From: Robiginitalea sp. | GTDB lineage: Bacteria; Bacteroidota; Bacteroidia; Flavobacteriales; Flavobacteriaceae | DNA length: 35,610 bases | Direction of reading: 5' to 3' | NCBI GenBank assembly: GCA_024642005.1 | Contig: JAHECA010000030.1 | Coordinates: 1-35,610, forward strand | Shown here: positions 16,464 through 26,334 of the stretch, one piece after another | Position numbering within the stretch: the first letter of the stretch is position 1 | How the letters are laid out: each line of letters opens with the position of its first letter | The notes under the pieces: generated by a model | Databases searched by the model: none | Told to the model about the DNA's origin: nothing | The model's input: only the letters and a program-made list of their open reading frames with translations | Position numbers and translations under genes: made by a program

Positions 16464-19007
16464 ATGGCCCCCTTTTTAAGATTTAGGAACCGGATACTTC
16501 CCCACGCCACCTGGGCGGCCGTTTTGTTGCCGGCCCTGGCCTGCACCGGGCCGAAGGCCTCCCCCCCGCTCTCCCCCGGTGAAGCCCTGGCCAGTTTTGT
16601 ACTGGCCGACCCGGCCCTGAAGATCGAACTGGTCGCCTCCGAACCCCTTGTACAGGATCCCGTGGCCATCACCTTCGACGAGGCGGGCAGGCTTTGGGTA
16701 GTGGAAATGCTCGGCTTTATGCAGGATATCGACGGGAAGGGAGAAGAAGATCCGGTAGGCCGGGTCAGCATTCTCACGGATACCGACGGGGACGGGCAGA
16801 TGGACCACAGCCAGCTCTTTCTCGACAGCCTGGTCCTGCCCCGGGCCATCGCGGTGGTTAAGGGTGGCGCCCTGGTAGCCGAAAACATCCCGCTCTGGCT
16901 GGCCCGCGACGCAGACGCAGACGGGGAGGCCGAATCGCGCACCCTGCTCGACCCCCGGTACGGCGGAAGCGGGATGCCCGAGCACTCGGCCAACGGGCTC
17001 TGGAGGGGCATCGATAACTGGTACTACAATGCCAAATCGCACTTCCGCTACCGGCCCACAGCAAACGGGTGGCTCAAAGACAGCACCGAATTCAGGGGGC
17101 AGTGGGGCATCTGCCACGACGATGCCGGCCGCCTCTTCTACAACTACAACTGGTCGCAGCTCCACGCCGACCTGGTACCGCCCGGCACCATAGGCCGCAA
17201 CCCCCACCACACCCCGACCAGCGGCATCGACCACGGGCTCACCCTGGAGCGCACCATCTTTCCGATCCGCAGCAACACGGCCGTAAACCGGGGCTACGTG
17301 CCCGGCACCCTGGACGAAAGCGGCAAACTGCTCGAATTCGCCTCGGCCTGTGGCCCGCTGGTCTTCCGGGGCAATGCCCTGCCCGATTGGTACCGGGGCA
17401 ATGCCTTTGTCTGTGAGCCAACCGCCAACCTGATCAAACAGAACAAAGTCTACGAAGAGGGCTTTCTGCTGCGGGCAGAAGGGGCCTACCCCGACCGCGA
17501 ATTCCTGGCCTCCTCAGACGAGCGCTTCAGGCCGGTTTCACTGGCTTCCGGGCCCGACGGGGCACTCTATGTGGTGGATATGTATAAAGGCATCATCCAG
17601 CACGGCCCCTACATGACCCCCTATCTGCGTGAAGTAACCCTGGAGCGCAAGCTCGACCGGCCCATCCACATGGGGCGGATCTGGCGGATTACCTCGGCTG
17701 GTGCTGCTGACGGAAATGCAGTGCGACCGCTTTCGGAAATGGATGCCCGGGAATGGGTGGGGCAGCTCAGCAGCCCAAATGGCTGGACGCGCGACGTGGC
17801 CCAGCGCCTTTTGGTGGAAAGCGGCGACACCACCTCGGTGACGGTTCTCCAGCACCTCGCCGCACAAGGCAGTTACCCGGGCCAACTGCACGCGCTGTGG
17901 ACCCTGGAAGGACTGGGGCAGCTCGACAGGGAAACGCTCTGGCAGGCAGCAAGCGCCCGTGAGCCGCATGTGGCGCTAACGGCCCTCAGGCTGCTGACGG
18001 AATTACCCGATCAGGACCCCATGCTTCCCGGGAAGCTGTACCAATTCATACTGGAGCACTTTGATTCGGCCCATCCCCTGGTGCAGCTGCAAATGGTCCT
18101 GTCGGGCCACCTGTTGCCCGATGCGGCCTGTTTCGGGCTCGGAAAGCGCTTCCTGGAAGTATACGGTCCGTTGCCACTGGCACGGGACGCGGTGCTTAGC
18201 GGCCTGGAAAACCGCGAATACGCCTTCTTTGAATATCTGGGAAGCCAGCCCGGCTGGTCTGGCCAGGCCCAGGCGCGGGAAATCTTTTTGGAACAGCTCT
18301 CAGCCGCCATAACGCGAAGGGCTGACGCCTCCGAAGTAGCCGGCCTCCTCGGGGTGCTGGCCCAACAGCTGCCAGACGACGGGGCGTGGCTCCAGACCGC
18401 CGTGGCCACCGGCATGCTGCAGGCAACGGCCGGGGCGCCGAAGGCCCTCGAACTGGCAACAGAACCCTCCTTCCTGAAAAACGCAGCATCCTCCCCCGAG
18501 GCCCTGCAACCCCTGCTGGCTGAGCTTGCCCAGCGCTGCAGCTGGCCCGGCAAGCCGGCCGATTTGCCCGAAGCCGCCCCGCCTGCCTATGAGCTCGACC
18601 CGGCCCAGATGGCCAGGGGCCGCCAACAGTTCCTGAACCTCTGCGCCAGTTGCCACGGCACCGCAGGGGAAGGCCTGGCCCGTTTTGCCCCGCCCCTGCA
18701 GGGGTCTGAGTGGGTGCTGGGCGAAGATTACAAACTTGCCATGCTCCTGCTTTACGGCATGGAAGGGCCGGTGCAGGTCAGGGGGAAAACCTACGGCATC
18801 CCGGATATTCTGCCCAGCATGCCTTCGTTTTCCACGCTGCAGGATGCTGATCTGGCCGCCATCGCCACCTACATCCGCAATGCCTGGGGCAACCAGGCGC
18901 CGCCCATTGCGGGGCGGCAGGTAACGGGCATCCGCTTTAGGTCCCAGGGTAAAATCCAGCCCTGGAAGGCAGCCGAACTCGACACCCTGCGGTTTGCGGT
19001 AGAATAA
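16464..19007 (+). CDS. PVC-type haem-binding membrane-bound dehydrogenase with C-terminal cytochrome c domain
   Basis: Exported protein of 847 residues. Order: signal peptide with a possible lipidation Cys (LLPALAC), an N-terminal beta-propeller dehydrogenase domain (IELVASEPLVQDPVAITFDEAGRLWV through about residue 410, with SLASGPDGALYVVDMYKG), a helical repeat region (about 430-690), and a cytochrome c domain with the haem motif CASCH near residue 727 plus a candidate Met ligand in ILPSMPSF. These enzymes are thought to oxidise sugars or alcohols outside the inner membrane, passing electrons to the attached cytochrome. The start is 3 bases after gntP. The substrate is unknown; an aldose or sugar alcohol yielding a GntP-transported acid is a reasonable idea. 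Confidence 0.88.
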   Translation: MAPFLRFRNRILPHATWAAVLLPALACTGPKASPPLSPGEALASFVLADPALKIELVASEPLVQDPVAITFDEAGRLWVVEMLGFMQDIDGKGEEDPVGRVSILTDTDGDGQMDHSQLFLDSLVLPRAIAVVKGGALVAENIPLWLARDADADGEAESRTLLDPRYGGSGMPEHSANGLWRGIDNWYYNAKSHFRYRPTANGWLKDSTEFRGQWGICHDDAGRLFYNYNWSQLHADLVPPGTIGRNPHHTPTSGIDHGLTLERTIFPIRSNTAVNRGYVPGTLDESGKLLEFASACGPLVFRGNALPDWYRGNAFVCEPTANLIKQNKVYEEGFLLRAEGAYPDREFLASSDERFRPVSLASGPDGALYVVDMYKGIIQHGPYMTPYLREVTLERKLDRPIHMGRIWRITSAGAADGNAVRPLSEMDAREWVGQLSSPNGWTRDVAQRLLVESGDTTSVTVLQHLAAQGSYPGQLHALWTLEGLGQLDRETLWQAASAREPHVALTALRLLTELPDQDPMLPGKLYQFILEHFDSAHPLVQLQMVLSGHLLPDAACFGLGKRFLEVYGPLPLARDAVLSGLENREYAFFEYLGSQPGWSGQAQAREIFLEQLSAAITRRADASEVAGLLGVLAQQLPDDGAWLQTAVATGMLQATAGAPKALELATEPSFLKNAASSPEALQPLLAELAQRCSWPGKPADLPEAAPPAYELDPAQMARGRQQFLNLCASCHGTAGEGLARFAPPLQGSEWVLGEDYKLAMLLLYGMEGPVQVRGKTYGIPDILPSMPSFSTLQDADLAAIATYIRNAWGNQAPPIAGRQVTGIRFRSQGKIQPWKAAELDTLRFAVE

Positions 19008-19066
19008 TCCCCCCGATGGCAAAACCGTTTGAAATAGATGGGGCTCTTTTGCGTTAAGGAAGTACC

Positions 19067-19627
19067 ATGACTTTCAAAGCCACACTCAGGTTTATCCTGG
19101 TATGCACCTTTCTTGGCGCTGCCGGGGCCCTGCAGGCACAATTCGGGAAGAACTGCGAGATTCGTCAGCTCAAACTGAACCTGCTCAGCCCAGGCATCGA
19201 ATACGAAGCCGGACTGGGGGTCAATTCCACCCTCGATTTCCGGTTTGCCATCCAGCCGGCCCTCGACCCCGCCCAGGCCGATCCGTATGCCAATCTGCAG
19301 ATTCTGCCTGCCCTGCTGTTGCAGTACCGTCTTTACCACAACTTCAACAACCGTTACCGCAACGGGCGCTTTATCTACGGGAATTCGGGCAACTACCTGG
19401 CGCCAACGGCAGCCCTGTTCACCTCCACTGAAGCGGTTACCCGCCCCGAATACGGCTATGCCGGGCTGGTATACGGCATACAGCGCAGTTTCGGGCAGGG
19501 GTTCAGCTTTTCGCTCGAGGCCGGGGCGGGCTACCACATGGGCCCATTCCGTGGTGGCATCTATCCGGTGGTCAATCTGGCCCTGGGCTGGATTGTGAGT
19601 GAAAAACGGTGGTGCGTGGGCCGCTGA
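19067..19627 (+). CDS. Small outer-membrane beta-barrel-like protein, unknown function
   Basis: Protein of 186 residues with a clear signal peptide (MTFKATLRFILVCTFLGAAGALQAQ). The rest alternates short amphipathic stretches with aromatic residues and turns (LLSPGIEYEAGLGVNSTLDFRF, ILPALLLQYRLYHNF, FSFSLEAGAGYHMGPF, PVVNLALGWIV), the look of an 8-stranded outer-membrane barrel. No enzymatic motif is seen. The gap of 59 bases after the dehydrogenase allows co-transcription. I do not recognise a named family. Confidence 0.65.
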   Translation: MTFKATLRFILVCTFLGAAGALQAQFGKNCEIRQLKLNLLSPGIEYEAGLGVNSTLDFRFAIQPALDPAQADPYANLQILPALLLQYRLYHNFNNRYRNGRFIYGNSGNYLAPTAALFTSTEAVTRPEYGYAGLVYGIQRSFGQGFSFSLEAGAGYHMGPFRGGIYPVVNLALGWIVSEKRWCVGR

Positions 19628-19638
19628 GAACCTCCTCC

Positions 19639-19659
19639 AGGCCCATGCGGGCAGGGCCT
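19639..19659 (+). other. Inverted repeat after the small barrel gene
   Basis: AGGCCC (19639-19644) and GGGCCT (19654-19659) form a 6-bp GC stem with a 9-base loop, 12 bases after the stop. There is no T-tract after it, so it could be an mRNA 3' stabiliser or weak terminator. It resembles the leader hairpin at 15078 in stem sequence and loop size. Confidence 0.3.
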
Positions 19660-19703
19660 ATCGGATTGTAAAACAGGCAGGGAGAAAATCCGCCCACATT
19701 ATG

Positions 19704-19711
19704 TACATTTG
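19704..19711 (+). promoter_or_regulatory. -7 box of the potassium-uptake operon promoter (TACATTTG)
   Basis: TACATTTG is an exact match to the Bacteroidetes -7 consensus TAnnTTTG and lies 34 bases upstream of the ATG at 19746, giving a normal short leader. A TTG at 19666 is too far upstream to be a standard -33 box, so only the -7 element is supported. Confidence 0.45.
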
Positions 19712-19745
19712 AGGTACTGATGTTCTTTTTGATTCTGCCACTGCC

Positions 19746-21527
19746 ATGCCGCATACCAAAAGTGTGACCCGCTCCCGCAAAAAATGGGAAGGGTCCCTTT
19801 TCAAATTCATCTTCTATACAACCCTGGTCGGTGTTTTGCTGTTTGTCCTGGATTTCGGATTCGACAAAACCCGGCAGGCGCAGCTGTGGTTTAACGGGTT
19901 CTACTTCTTCGTTATCGCCCTGGGCATTAGCTCCACGGTTGTCCGTTACCTGAAAAAAGCCAAGAAAGCCAGGCGGTCGGTGCTGTTGTTTGATAGCTTC
20001 TCCATCGTCATTACCCTGTTGATACTCCTGGCGCACTTTTTCGGGGAGGAGTCGCACCGGCATATCTCCTTCCTGTACAGCGACAACTGGGTGAAATTTG
20101 CCATCCTGCTCACCTTCATCCGGGAGTTTTCCGAACAGGAAATCAATTACAGGCGAACCCTGCTCAACCCGGCCCAGCTTTTTATTGCGAGTTTCCTGGG
20201 TATTATCCTGCTCGGTACCGCCCTGCTGATGCTCCCCAACGCCACCCACCAGGGGATCCATTTCCTGGACGCCCTGTTTACCGCAACCAGCGCCGTTTGC
20301 GTAACCGGCCTGGTCGTGGTCGACACGGGCAGTTATTTTACCCTCTTCGGCCAGTCGGTGATCTTGTTCCTCATTCAGGCCGGCGGCATCGGCATCCTGA
20401 CCGTGGCCAGTTATTTCGGCTATTTCTTCAGGGGGGGCGCCTCGTATGAAAACCAGCTCACCCTGAGCGACATGACCGGGGGCAGCAAACTGGGCGAGGT
20501 CTTCGCCACCCTGAGGCGCATCCTGGTCATTACCTTTTCCATCGAACTCGTTGCCGCGGCACTGATTTTTCTAAGCCTCGACCGGGGGCTGCTTCCCTCC
20601 TTTTTTCAGCGCGTCTTTTTTTCGGTCTTCCACGCCGTTTCGGCCTTTTGCAATGCCGGGTTCTCTACCCTGTCCAACGGGCTGTACGAATCGGGGTTCC
20701 GCTTCAATTATGCCCTGCAGATCGTGATAATCCTGGCCTTTGCACTGGGCGGGCTCGGCTTCCCGATCGTGGTCAATATCATCAAGTACCTGAAATATTT
20801 CATCGGCAAAAAAATATTCTACTTCCGCGGAAAACAGCAAACCCACCGTCCCTGGGTTTTGAACCTGAACAGCCGCATTACCCTGGTAACCACCCTGTCG
20901 CTGTCAGTGGTGGGAACCGTTTTGTTTTATTTCATCGAATACGGGAACACCCTGGCCGAGCACCGGGGCGCCGGAAAATGGATTACGGCCCTGTTCGGCG
21001 CCACCACTCCCCGCACGGCCGGGTTCAACACGGTAGATATGGCTGCGCTGGATTTTACGACAATCATGCTGCTGTTCCTGCTGATGTGGATCGGTGCCTC
21101 TCCCGCGTCTACCGGCGGTGGAATCAAGACCAATACCTTCGCCATTGCCACGCTCAACTTCCTGAGCCTGGCCCGGGGCAAAACCAAGATCGAGATCTTC
21201 AGGCGCGAAATCGCCGATATTTCGGTGAGGCGGGCTTTTGCCGTAATTGCCCTGTCGCTCGTGGTCATCGGCACCGGCATTATCCTGATCTCGGCATTCG
21301 ACAAGGAAAAACACCTCTTAGATATCGCCTTTGAGTGCTTTTCGGCCTACAGCACCGTGGGCTTAAGCCTGGGCATTACGGCAAAACTGAGTGCGGCGAG
21401 TAAATTTGTGATCATAGCGGTCATGTTCCTGGGCCGGGTAAGCATGCTCACCCTCCTGATCGCCCTATTCAGGAAGGTGAAGCCGCACCATTATAAATAT
21501 CCGGTTGAAGAACTGACCATAAACTAA
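19746..21527 (+). CDS. TrkH/KtrB-family potassium uptake channel subunit
   Basis: Integral membrane protein of 593 residues. An N-terminal extension with extra helices (about 1-130) precedes the four-repeat TrkH/KtrB core. Each repeat has its selectivity-filter glycine: G188 (VCVTGL), G305 (FCNAGF), G426 (PRTAGF) and G539 (YSTVGL). The GASPASTGGGIKTNT segment is diagnostic of the family. It moves K+ (sometimes with Na+) into the cell and is gated by the RCK protein encoded one base downstream. The + strand pair stands apart from the sugar modules and has its own promoter. Confidence 0.93.
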   Translation: MPHTKSVTRSRKKWEGSLFKFIFYTTLVGVLLFVLDFGFDKTRQAQLWFNGFYFFVIALGISSTVVRYLKKAKKARRSVLLFDSFSIVITLLILLAHFFGEESHRHISFLYSDNWVKFAILLTFIREFSEQEINYRRTLLNPAQLFIASFLGIILLGTALLMLPNATHQGIHFLDALFTATSAVCVTGLVVVDTGSYFTLFGQSVILFLIQAGGIGILTVASYFGYFFRGGASYENQLTLSDMTGGSKLGEVFATLRRILVITFSIELVAAALIFLSLDRGLLPSFFQRVFFSVFHAVSAFCNAGFSTLSNGLYESGFRFNYALQIVIILAFALGGLGFPIVVNIIKYLKYFIGKKIFYFRGKQQTHRPWVLNLNSRITLVTTLSLSVVGTVLFYFIEYGNTLAEHRGAGKWITALFGATTPRTAGFNTVDMAALDFTTIMLLFLLMWIGASPASTGGGIKTNTFAIATLNFLSLARGKTKIEIFRREIADISVRRAFAVIALSLVVIGTGIILISAFDKEKHLLDIAFECFSAYSTVGLSLGITAKLSAASKFVIIAVMFLGRVSMLTLLIALFRKVKPHHYKYPVEELTIN

Positions 21528-21528
21528 A

Positions 21529-22227
21529 ATGGGTATGAAGTACATTATCGTGGGGTTAGGCAGTTTCGGGGCTGCCCTGGCCGAAAAACTGACCGAACAG
21601 GGCAATGAAGTGATTGCCATCGACACCAACATGAACAAGGTAGACCACTACAAGGAGCGCATTTCGCATACCATCTGCCTGGATGCCACCGACGAGTTTA
21701 CCGTGGCCGGCCTGCCCCTGCGCGACACCGATATCGTGGTGGTTGCCATTGGGGAAGACAAGGGCACCAATGTGATGGCCACCGCCCTGTTCAAGAACCT
21801 CAAGGTGAAGCGCCTGGTGAGCCGGGCCATCGACGATTTACACGAAAAGGTATTACACGCCATCGGGGTAGACGAAGTGGTCCACCCCGAAGAGGAGTCG
21901 GCGGTGCGATGGGCCAAAAAACTGAGCCTGAAAGGGGTGGTAGATTCCTTTGAATTGAATGAAGAATACAGCATTGTGGAGGTAATGGTACCCGAAGCCC
22001 TGCATGGCGTAACCATCAAAGAGAGCCAGATTCGCGAAAAATACAACCTGCTGGTCTTGACGACCATCGGCAAGGCCGAGGAGAAATCAACCCTGGGGGC
22101 TACCCGCCGGGTGCCCCGCGTTAAAGGGGTTGCCAGCCCCGAAAGCCTGTTGAACCAGGACGACCTGATGGTCGTATACGGTTCGAACCGGGACATCCAG
22201 AAATTCCTGAAAGAGGAATCGGACTGA
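21529..22227 (+). CDS. TrkA/KtrA-family RCK regulatory subunit of potassium uptake
   Basis: Cytoplasmic protein of 232 residues with an N-terminal RCK_N Rossmann domain (YIIVGLGSFGAALAEKL, glycines 9, 11 and 14; nucleotide-ribose Asp in AIDTNMNK) and a C-terminal RCK_C domain (about 140-225, ending DDLMVVYGSNRDIQKFL). A single RCK unit of this size is KtrA-like rather than the double-length TrkA of enterobacteria. It binds nucleotides (ATP/ADP or NAD(H)) and gates the channel encoded immediately upstream. It ends 41 bases from the convergent stop of the IorB gene. Confidence 0.92.
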   Translation: MGMKYIIVGLGSFGAALAEKLTEQGNEVIAIDTNMNKVDHYKERISHTICLDATDEFTVAGLPLRDTDIVVVAIGEDKGTNVMATALFKNLKVKRLVSRAIDDLHEKVLHAIGVDEVVHPEEESAVRWAKKLSLKGVVDSFELNEEYSIVEVMVPEALHGVTIKESQIREKYNLLVLTTIGKAEEKSTLGATRRVPRVKGVASPESLLNQDDLMVVYGSNRDIQKFLKEESD

Positions 22228-22268
22228 ACCCCCGGTTCGAATCTCGGTTACATTCAATAAACTTACCC

Positions 22269-24530
22269 CTACCCGATAATCCTCGGCTTGTCTGAGAGGA
22301 AGGGCTGGTGGTAATGACGGGTTCCCGTTGCCTTGTAAAGGGCATTGGCATAGGCCCCGAAAACGGGCGGGAAAGGCGGTTCGCCCATACCCGTAGGAGC
22401 GATCTCGTTCTGCACGAAATGCACGTCAATTTCGCGGGGTGCCTCCAACATGCGAATCATGCGGTAGTTATCGAAGTTCGACTTGTCGGGTTGCCCGTCT
22501 GAGAACGACATTTCCCCGAACATGGCGTTGCCCACCCCATCCACAATGGCGCCTTCGGCCATATTGGCCGCGGCGTCGGGGTTTACCACAATGCCGCAAT
22601 CGATGGCGCAGGTAACCTTATCGACCTTGGGCCGTCCGTTTTCCATTTTCAGGTCGAGTACGTGGGCCGCGTAGCTGTTGTGGCAGAAATAGGCGGCCAC
22701 CCCACGACTTACGCCTGCCCCGGCAGCTCCCCATCCCGATTTCTCCTTGACCAGCTTCAACACGCCTGCATAGCGGTCGGCTTCGTAATCGTTGTTCTCA
22801 CCCACCGGGTTGGTTGTAGCGCGTTCCAAAAGCTCGAGGCGGAAGTCGATGGGGTCCTTGCCCATTTCTTCGGCCAGCTCATCCAGAAACGACTGTTCGG
22901 CCCCGGCGATGAAATTCGAACGGGGGGCCCTGAAGGCGCCTATGGTGATGTTCGACGGGATGTCCCAGGCTTCGGCCAGGTAATTGTCGATGGCCCCGGC
23001 CGGGAAGCGGTTGGCGTGCAGGGGTGTTTCGGGTATACCCCCAGCCTTCACGTGGAAGGCGAGCAGGTTGTTGTTCTCGTCCAGGGCCGCCCTGTACGTG
23101 GCGTGGTAGGCTGGCCGGTAGATGCCGAAATGCATATCATCTTCTCGACTGTACATCAGCAGCACCGGGGCCTTTACCTGGCGCGATGCCAGGGCGGCTT
23201 CAACCGCGTGGTGGCTGTAGGCGCGCCGGCCGAAACCGCCCCCCATGCGGGTGAGGTGGATGTCGATTTTCTCTATCGGCAACCCCAAACGGGCAGCAAG
23301 GGTGCCTTCGATGAGTTCGGGGGCTTGCAGCGGGCCCGCCAGGTCGGCCTTCTCGTCAGTCACATGGGCGTAGAAGTTCATCGGCTCCATGCAGTTGTGC
23401 GCCAAAAAGGGGCAGGAATAGCTGCGTTCCACAATCTTGGCCGCTTTTTTAAAGGCGGCTTCGGGGTCGCCGTCGCGGCGCGCCACCCGGGCCGGTTTGG
23501 TGTCAAAGGCCTGCATGCTCGCCAGGTGGTCGCGTGAGCTCTCCAGGCCGGCGGGCACCGTCACTTTTTGCTCGCCGCCCCAGCCTGCCACGGTGTGGGT
23601 ATGGGCCTCAAAGGGCTGCCATTCGGCCCGCAGTGCCTTTTTGGCCTGCATCACCTCCCAGGTCGACTTGCCGACTATGATGATGGGTTCTGTATGGGTG
23701 TCTGTGTCAAAGCCGTTGCGCACGTAGTCGTCTTCCAGGGTCTTGATGGTAAACACGTCTACGATGCCGGGCATGGCTTTCACGGAGCTGGCGTCGAAGT
23801 CCTTCAGTTTCAGGCCGAAGGCCGGGGGAAACACGGGCATGGCAATCAGGGTGCCTTCCGGTTTGTAGTCTACCCCGAACATCGGCTTGCCGGTTACGAT
23901 TTCATTCCCGTCTACATTCTTTTTGGAATGCCCGACAATGGCGAAGTCTTTCACCTCTTTGAGCACCACTTCTTCCGGGACGGGGAGCTTCGCCGCCGCG
24001 GCGGCCATTTCCCCGTAACCGGCCGTTTTGCCGCTTGCCTCATGTTTCAGGATCCCTGCGGCAGTGGTTATTTCGGCTGCCGGTACCTGCCAGGCCTGGG
24101 CGGCGGCTTCTTTCAGCATTTGCCGGGCTGTGGCACCGGCCATGCGCAGGCCTTCCCATCCGCGGCGGATGCCCTGGCTACCCCCCGTGAACTGCCTGCC
24201 GAACAGCTGGCTGTTGAAGGGGGCCTGTTCTACGAGTACCTTATCCCAGTCGATGTCGAGCTCCTCAGCCACAATCATGGGCATGGACGTTTTGACGTTC
24301 TGGCCGAACTCCGGGTTGGGCGAATAGATGGTCGCCACCCCGTTGTCGCCTATTTTCAGGTAGGCATTGATCTCGAACCACTCCTTCGGCATTTCCATCG
24401 CCGCCATTTTGCTCGCCTGTTCGGGTTTGCAGGCATTCAGCCAGCTGAAGCCCAATACCAGCCCGCCGCTGGCAAGGCCGGTGTTTACGATAAAGGCACG
24501 TCTTCCGATTTGCGTTTTAACAAGGGTCAT
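22269..24530 (-). CDS. Xanthine dehydrogenase-family molybdopterin-binding subunit (IorB-like), Tat-exported
   Basis: Large subunit of 753 residues of a molybdenum hydroxylase of the isoquinoline 1-oxidoreductase/periplasmic aldehyde dehydrogenase type. An N-terminal twin-arginine signal (R10/R11 in GRRAFIVNTGLASGG) is followed by MoCo domains: EFGQNVKTSMPMIVAEEL, QFTGGSQGIRRGWEGLR, HNCMEPMNF, RMGGGFGRRAYSHH, and near the C-terminus TGMGEPPFPPV with the probable catalytic Glu E717. It oxidises aldehydes or N-heterocycles with water as oxygen donor. The partner Fe-S subunit is encoded 44 bases upstream. The usual cytochrome c subunit is not beside it. A close paralogue is partly present at the right edge of the window. 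Confidence 0.92.
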   Translation of the reverse strand: MTLVKTQIGRRAFIVNTGLASGGLVLGFSWLNACKPEQASKMAAMEMPKEWFEINAYLKIGDNGVATIYSPNPEFGQNVKTSMPMIVAEELDIDWDKVLVEQAPFNSQLFGRQFTGGSQGIRRGWEGLRMAGATARQMLKEAAAQAWQVPAAEITTAAGILKHEASGKTAGYGEMAAAAAKLPVPEEVVLKEVKDFAIVGHSKKNVDGNEIVTGKPMFGVDYKPEGTLIAMPVFPPAFGLKLKDFDASSVKAMPGIVDVFTIKTLEDDYVRNGFDTDTHTEPIIIVGKSTWEVMQAKKALRAEWQPFEAHTHTVAGWGGEQKVTVPAGLESSRDHLASMQAFDTKPARVARRDGDPEAAFKKAAKIVERSYSCPFLAHNCMEPMNFYAHVTDEKADLAGPLQAPELIEGTLAARLGLPIEKIDIHLTRMGGGFGRRAYSHHAVEAALASRQVKAPVLLMYSREDDMHFGIYRPAYHATYRAALDENNNLLAFHVKAGGIPETPLHANRFPAGAIDNYLAEAWDIPSNITIGAFRAPRSNFIAGAEQSFLDELAEEMGKDPIDFRLELLERATTNPVGENNDYEADRYAGVLKLVKEKSGWGAAGAGVSRGVAAYFCHNSYAAHVLDLKMENGRPKVDKVTCAIDCGIVVNPDAAANMAEGAIVDGVGNAMFGEMSFSDGQPDKSNFDNYRMIRMLEAPREIDVHFVQNEIAPTGMGEPPFPPVFGAYANALYKATGTRHYHQPFLSDKPRIIG

Positions 24531-24574
24531 CTCTTTCTATTTAGGTGCTTAGGGTGTGTTGTTGCTTCGGGTTG

Positions 24575-25042
24575 CTAGGCTTCTTTGGTTGAAGCGGCAG
24601 CCAGTTTAATCGCCTTCTTGATGCGCACGTAGGTGCCGCAACGGCAGATGTTGCCGTTCATGGCCCCTTCGATCTCGGCGTCGGTGGGGCTGGGGTTGTT
24701 CTTGAGCAGGGCGGCTGCAGACATGATCTGTCCCGCCTGGCAGTACCCGCACTGGGGCACGTCTACCTCCAACCAGGCCTGCTGCACCGGGTGGTCGCCG
24801 TTTTCAGACAGCCCCTCGATGGTGGTCACTTCCTGGTTGCCCACAGCCGATACCGGGAGCATACAGGCGCGGGTGGCGACGCCATTCAGGTGAATGGTAC
24901 ACGAGCCGCATTGCGATATACCGCAGCCGTATTTGGTGCCCACCAGGTTCAGGTGGTCTCTTAAGACCCATAACATAGGAGTAGCCGGGTCTACGTCCAC
25001 CTCCCGCTGGGAGCCATTGATGTTCAGGTTGAATGTTGCCAT
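24575..25042 (-). CDS. (2Fe-2S)-binding subunit of a molybdenum hydroxylase (IorA-like)
   Basis: Small subunit of 155 residues with two [2Fe-2S] sites. The plant-ferredoxin-like cluster uses C40, C45, C48 and C60 ([10 protein letters not shown]...C). The helical C-terminal cluster uses C98, C101, C133 and C135 (CGYC...CRC). It relays electrons from the Mo site of the IorB-like protein to an outside acceptor. It has no signal peptide, so it must be carried out by the Tat signal of its partner. The leader has TAACTTTA (25061-25068, minus strand), one mismatch from TAnnTTTG, only 18 bases before the ATG, so a separate promoter is possible. Confidence 0.93.
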   Translation of the reverse strand: MATFNLNINGSQREVDVDPATPMLWVLRDHLNLVGTKYGCGISQCGSCTIHLNGVATRACMLPVSAVGNQEVTTIEGLSENGDHPVQQAWLEVDVPQCGYCQAGQIMSAAALLKNNPSPTDAEIEGAMNGNICRCGTYVRIKKAIKLAAASTKEA

Positions 25043-25127
25043 GATTTTTTTTGAATTGCTTAAAGTTACTAAAAAAGCTACCAGTGCGGCTTCGGGTTTC
25101 TTTCAGGTTCCCCCATATGCCCCCGGT

Positions 25128-26267
<1,140 letters not shown>

Positions 26268-26334
26268 GTTGTTTTGGCATTTTTTTTAACTGAACTCCCA
26301 AAAATTGCTGCGATCTGCACCGCCCAATCGGAGC

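Noticed and set aside
22234-22243. GGTTCGAATC, a tRNA T-arm-like decamer
   Set aside because: No D-arm, anticodon arm or acceptor partner is found upstream, which is ktrA coding sequence; TTCGAA also occurs by chance in ktrA itself.
22662-24578. Two long + strand frames (291 and 336 residues)
   Set aside because: Antisense to the IorB gene, whose catalytic and export motifs are intact; the translations are low-complexity with no recognisable domain.
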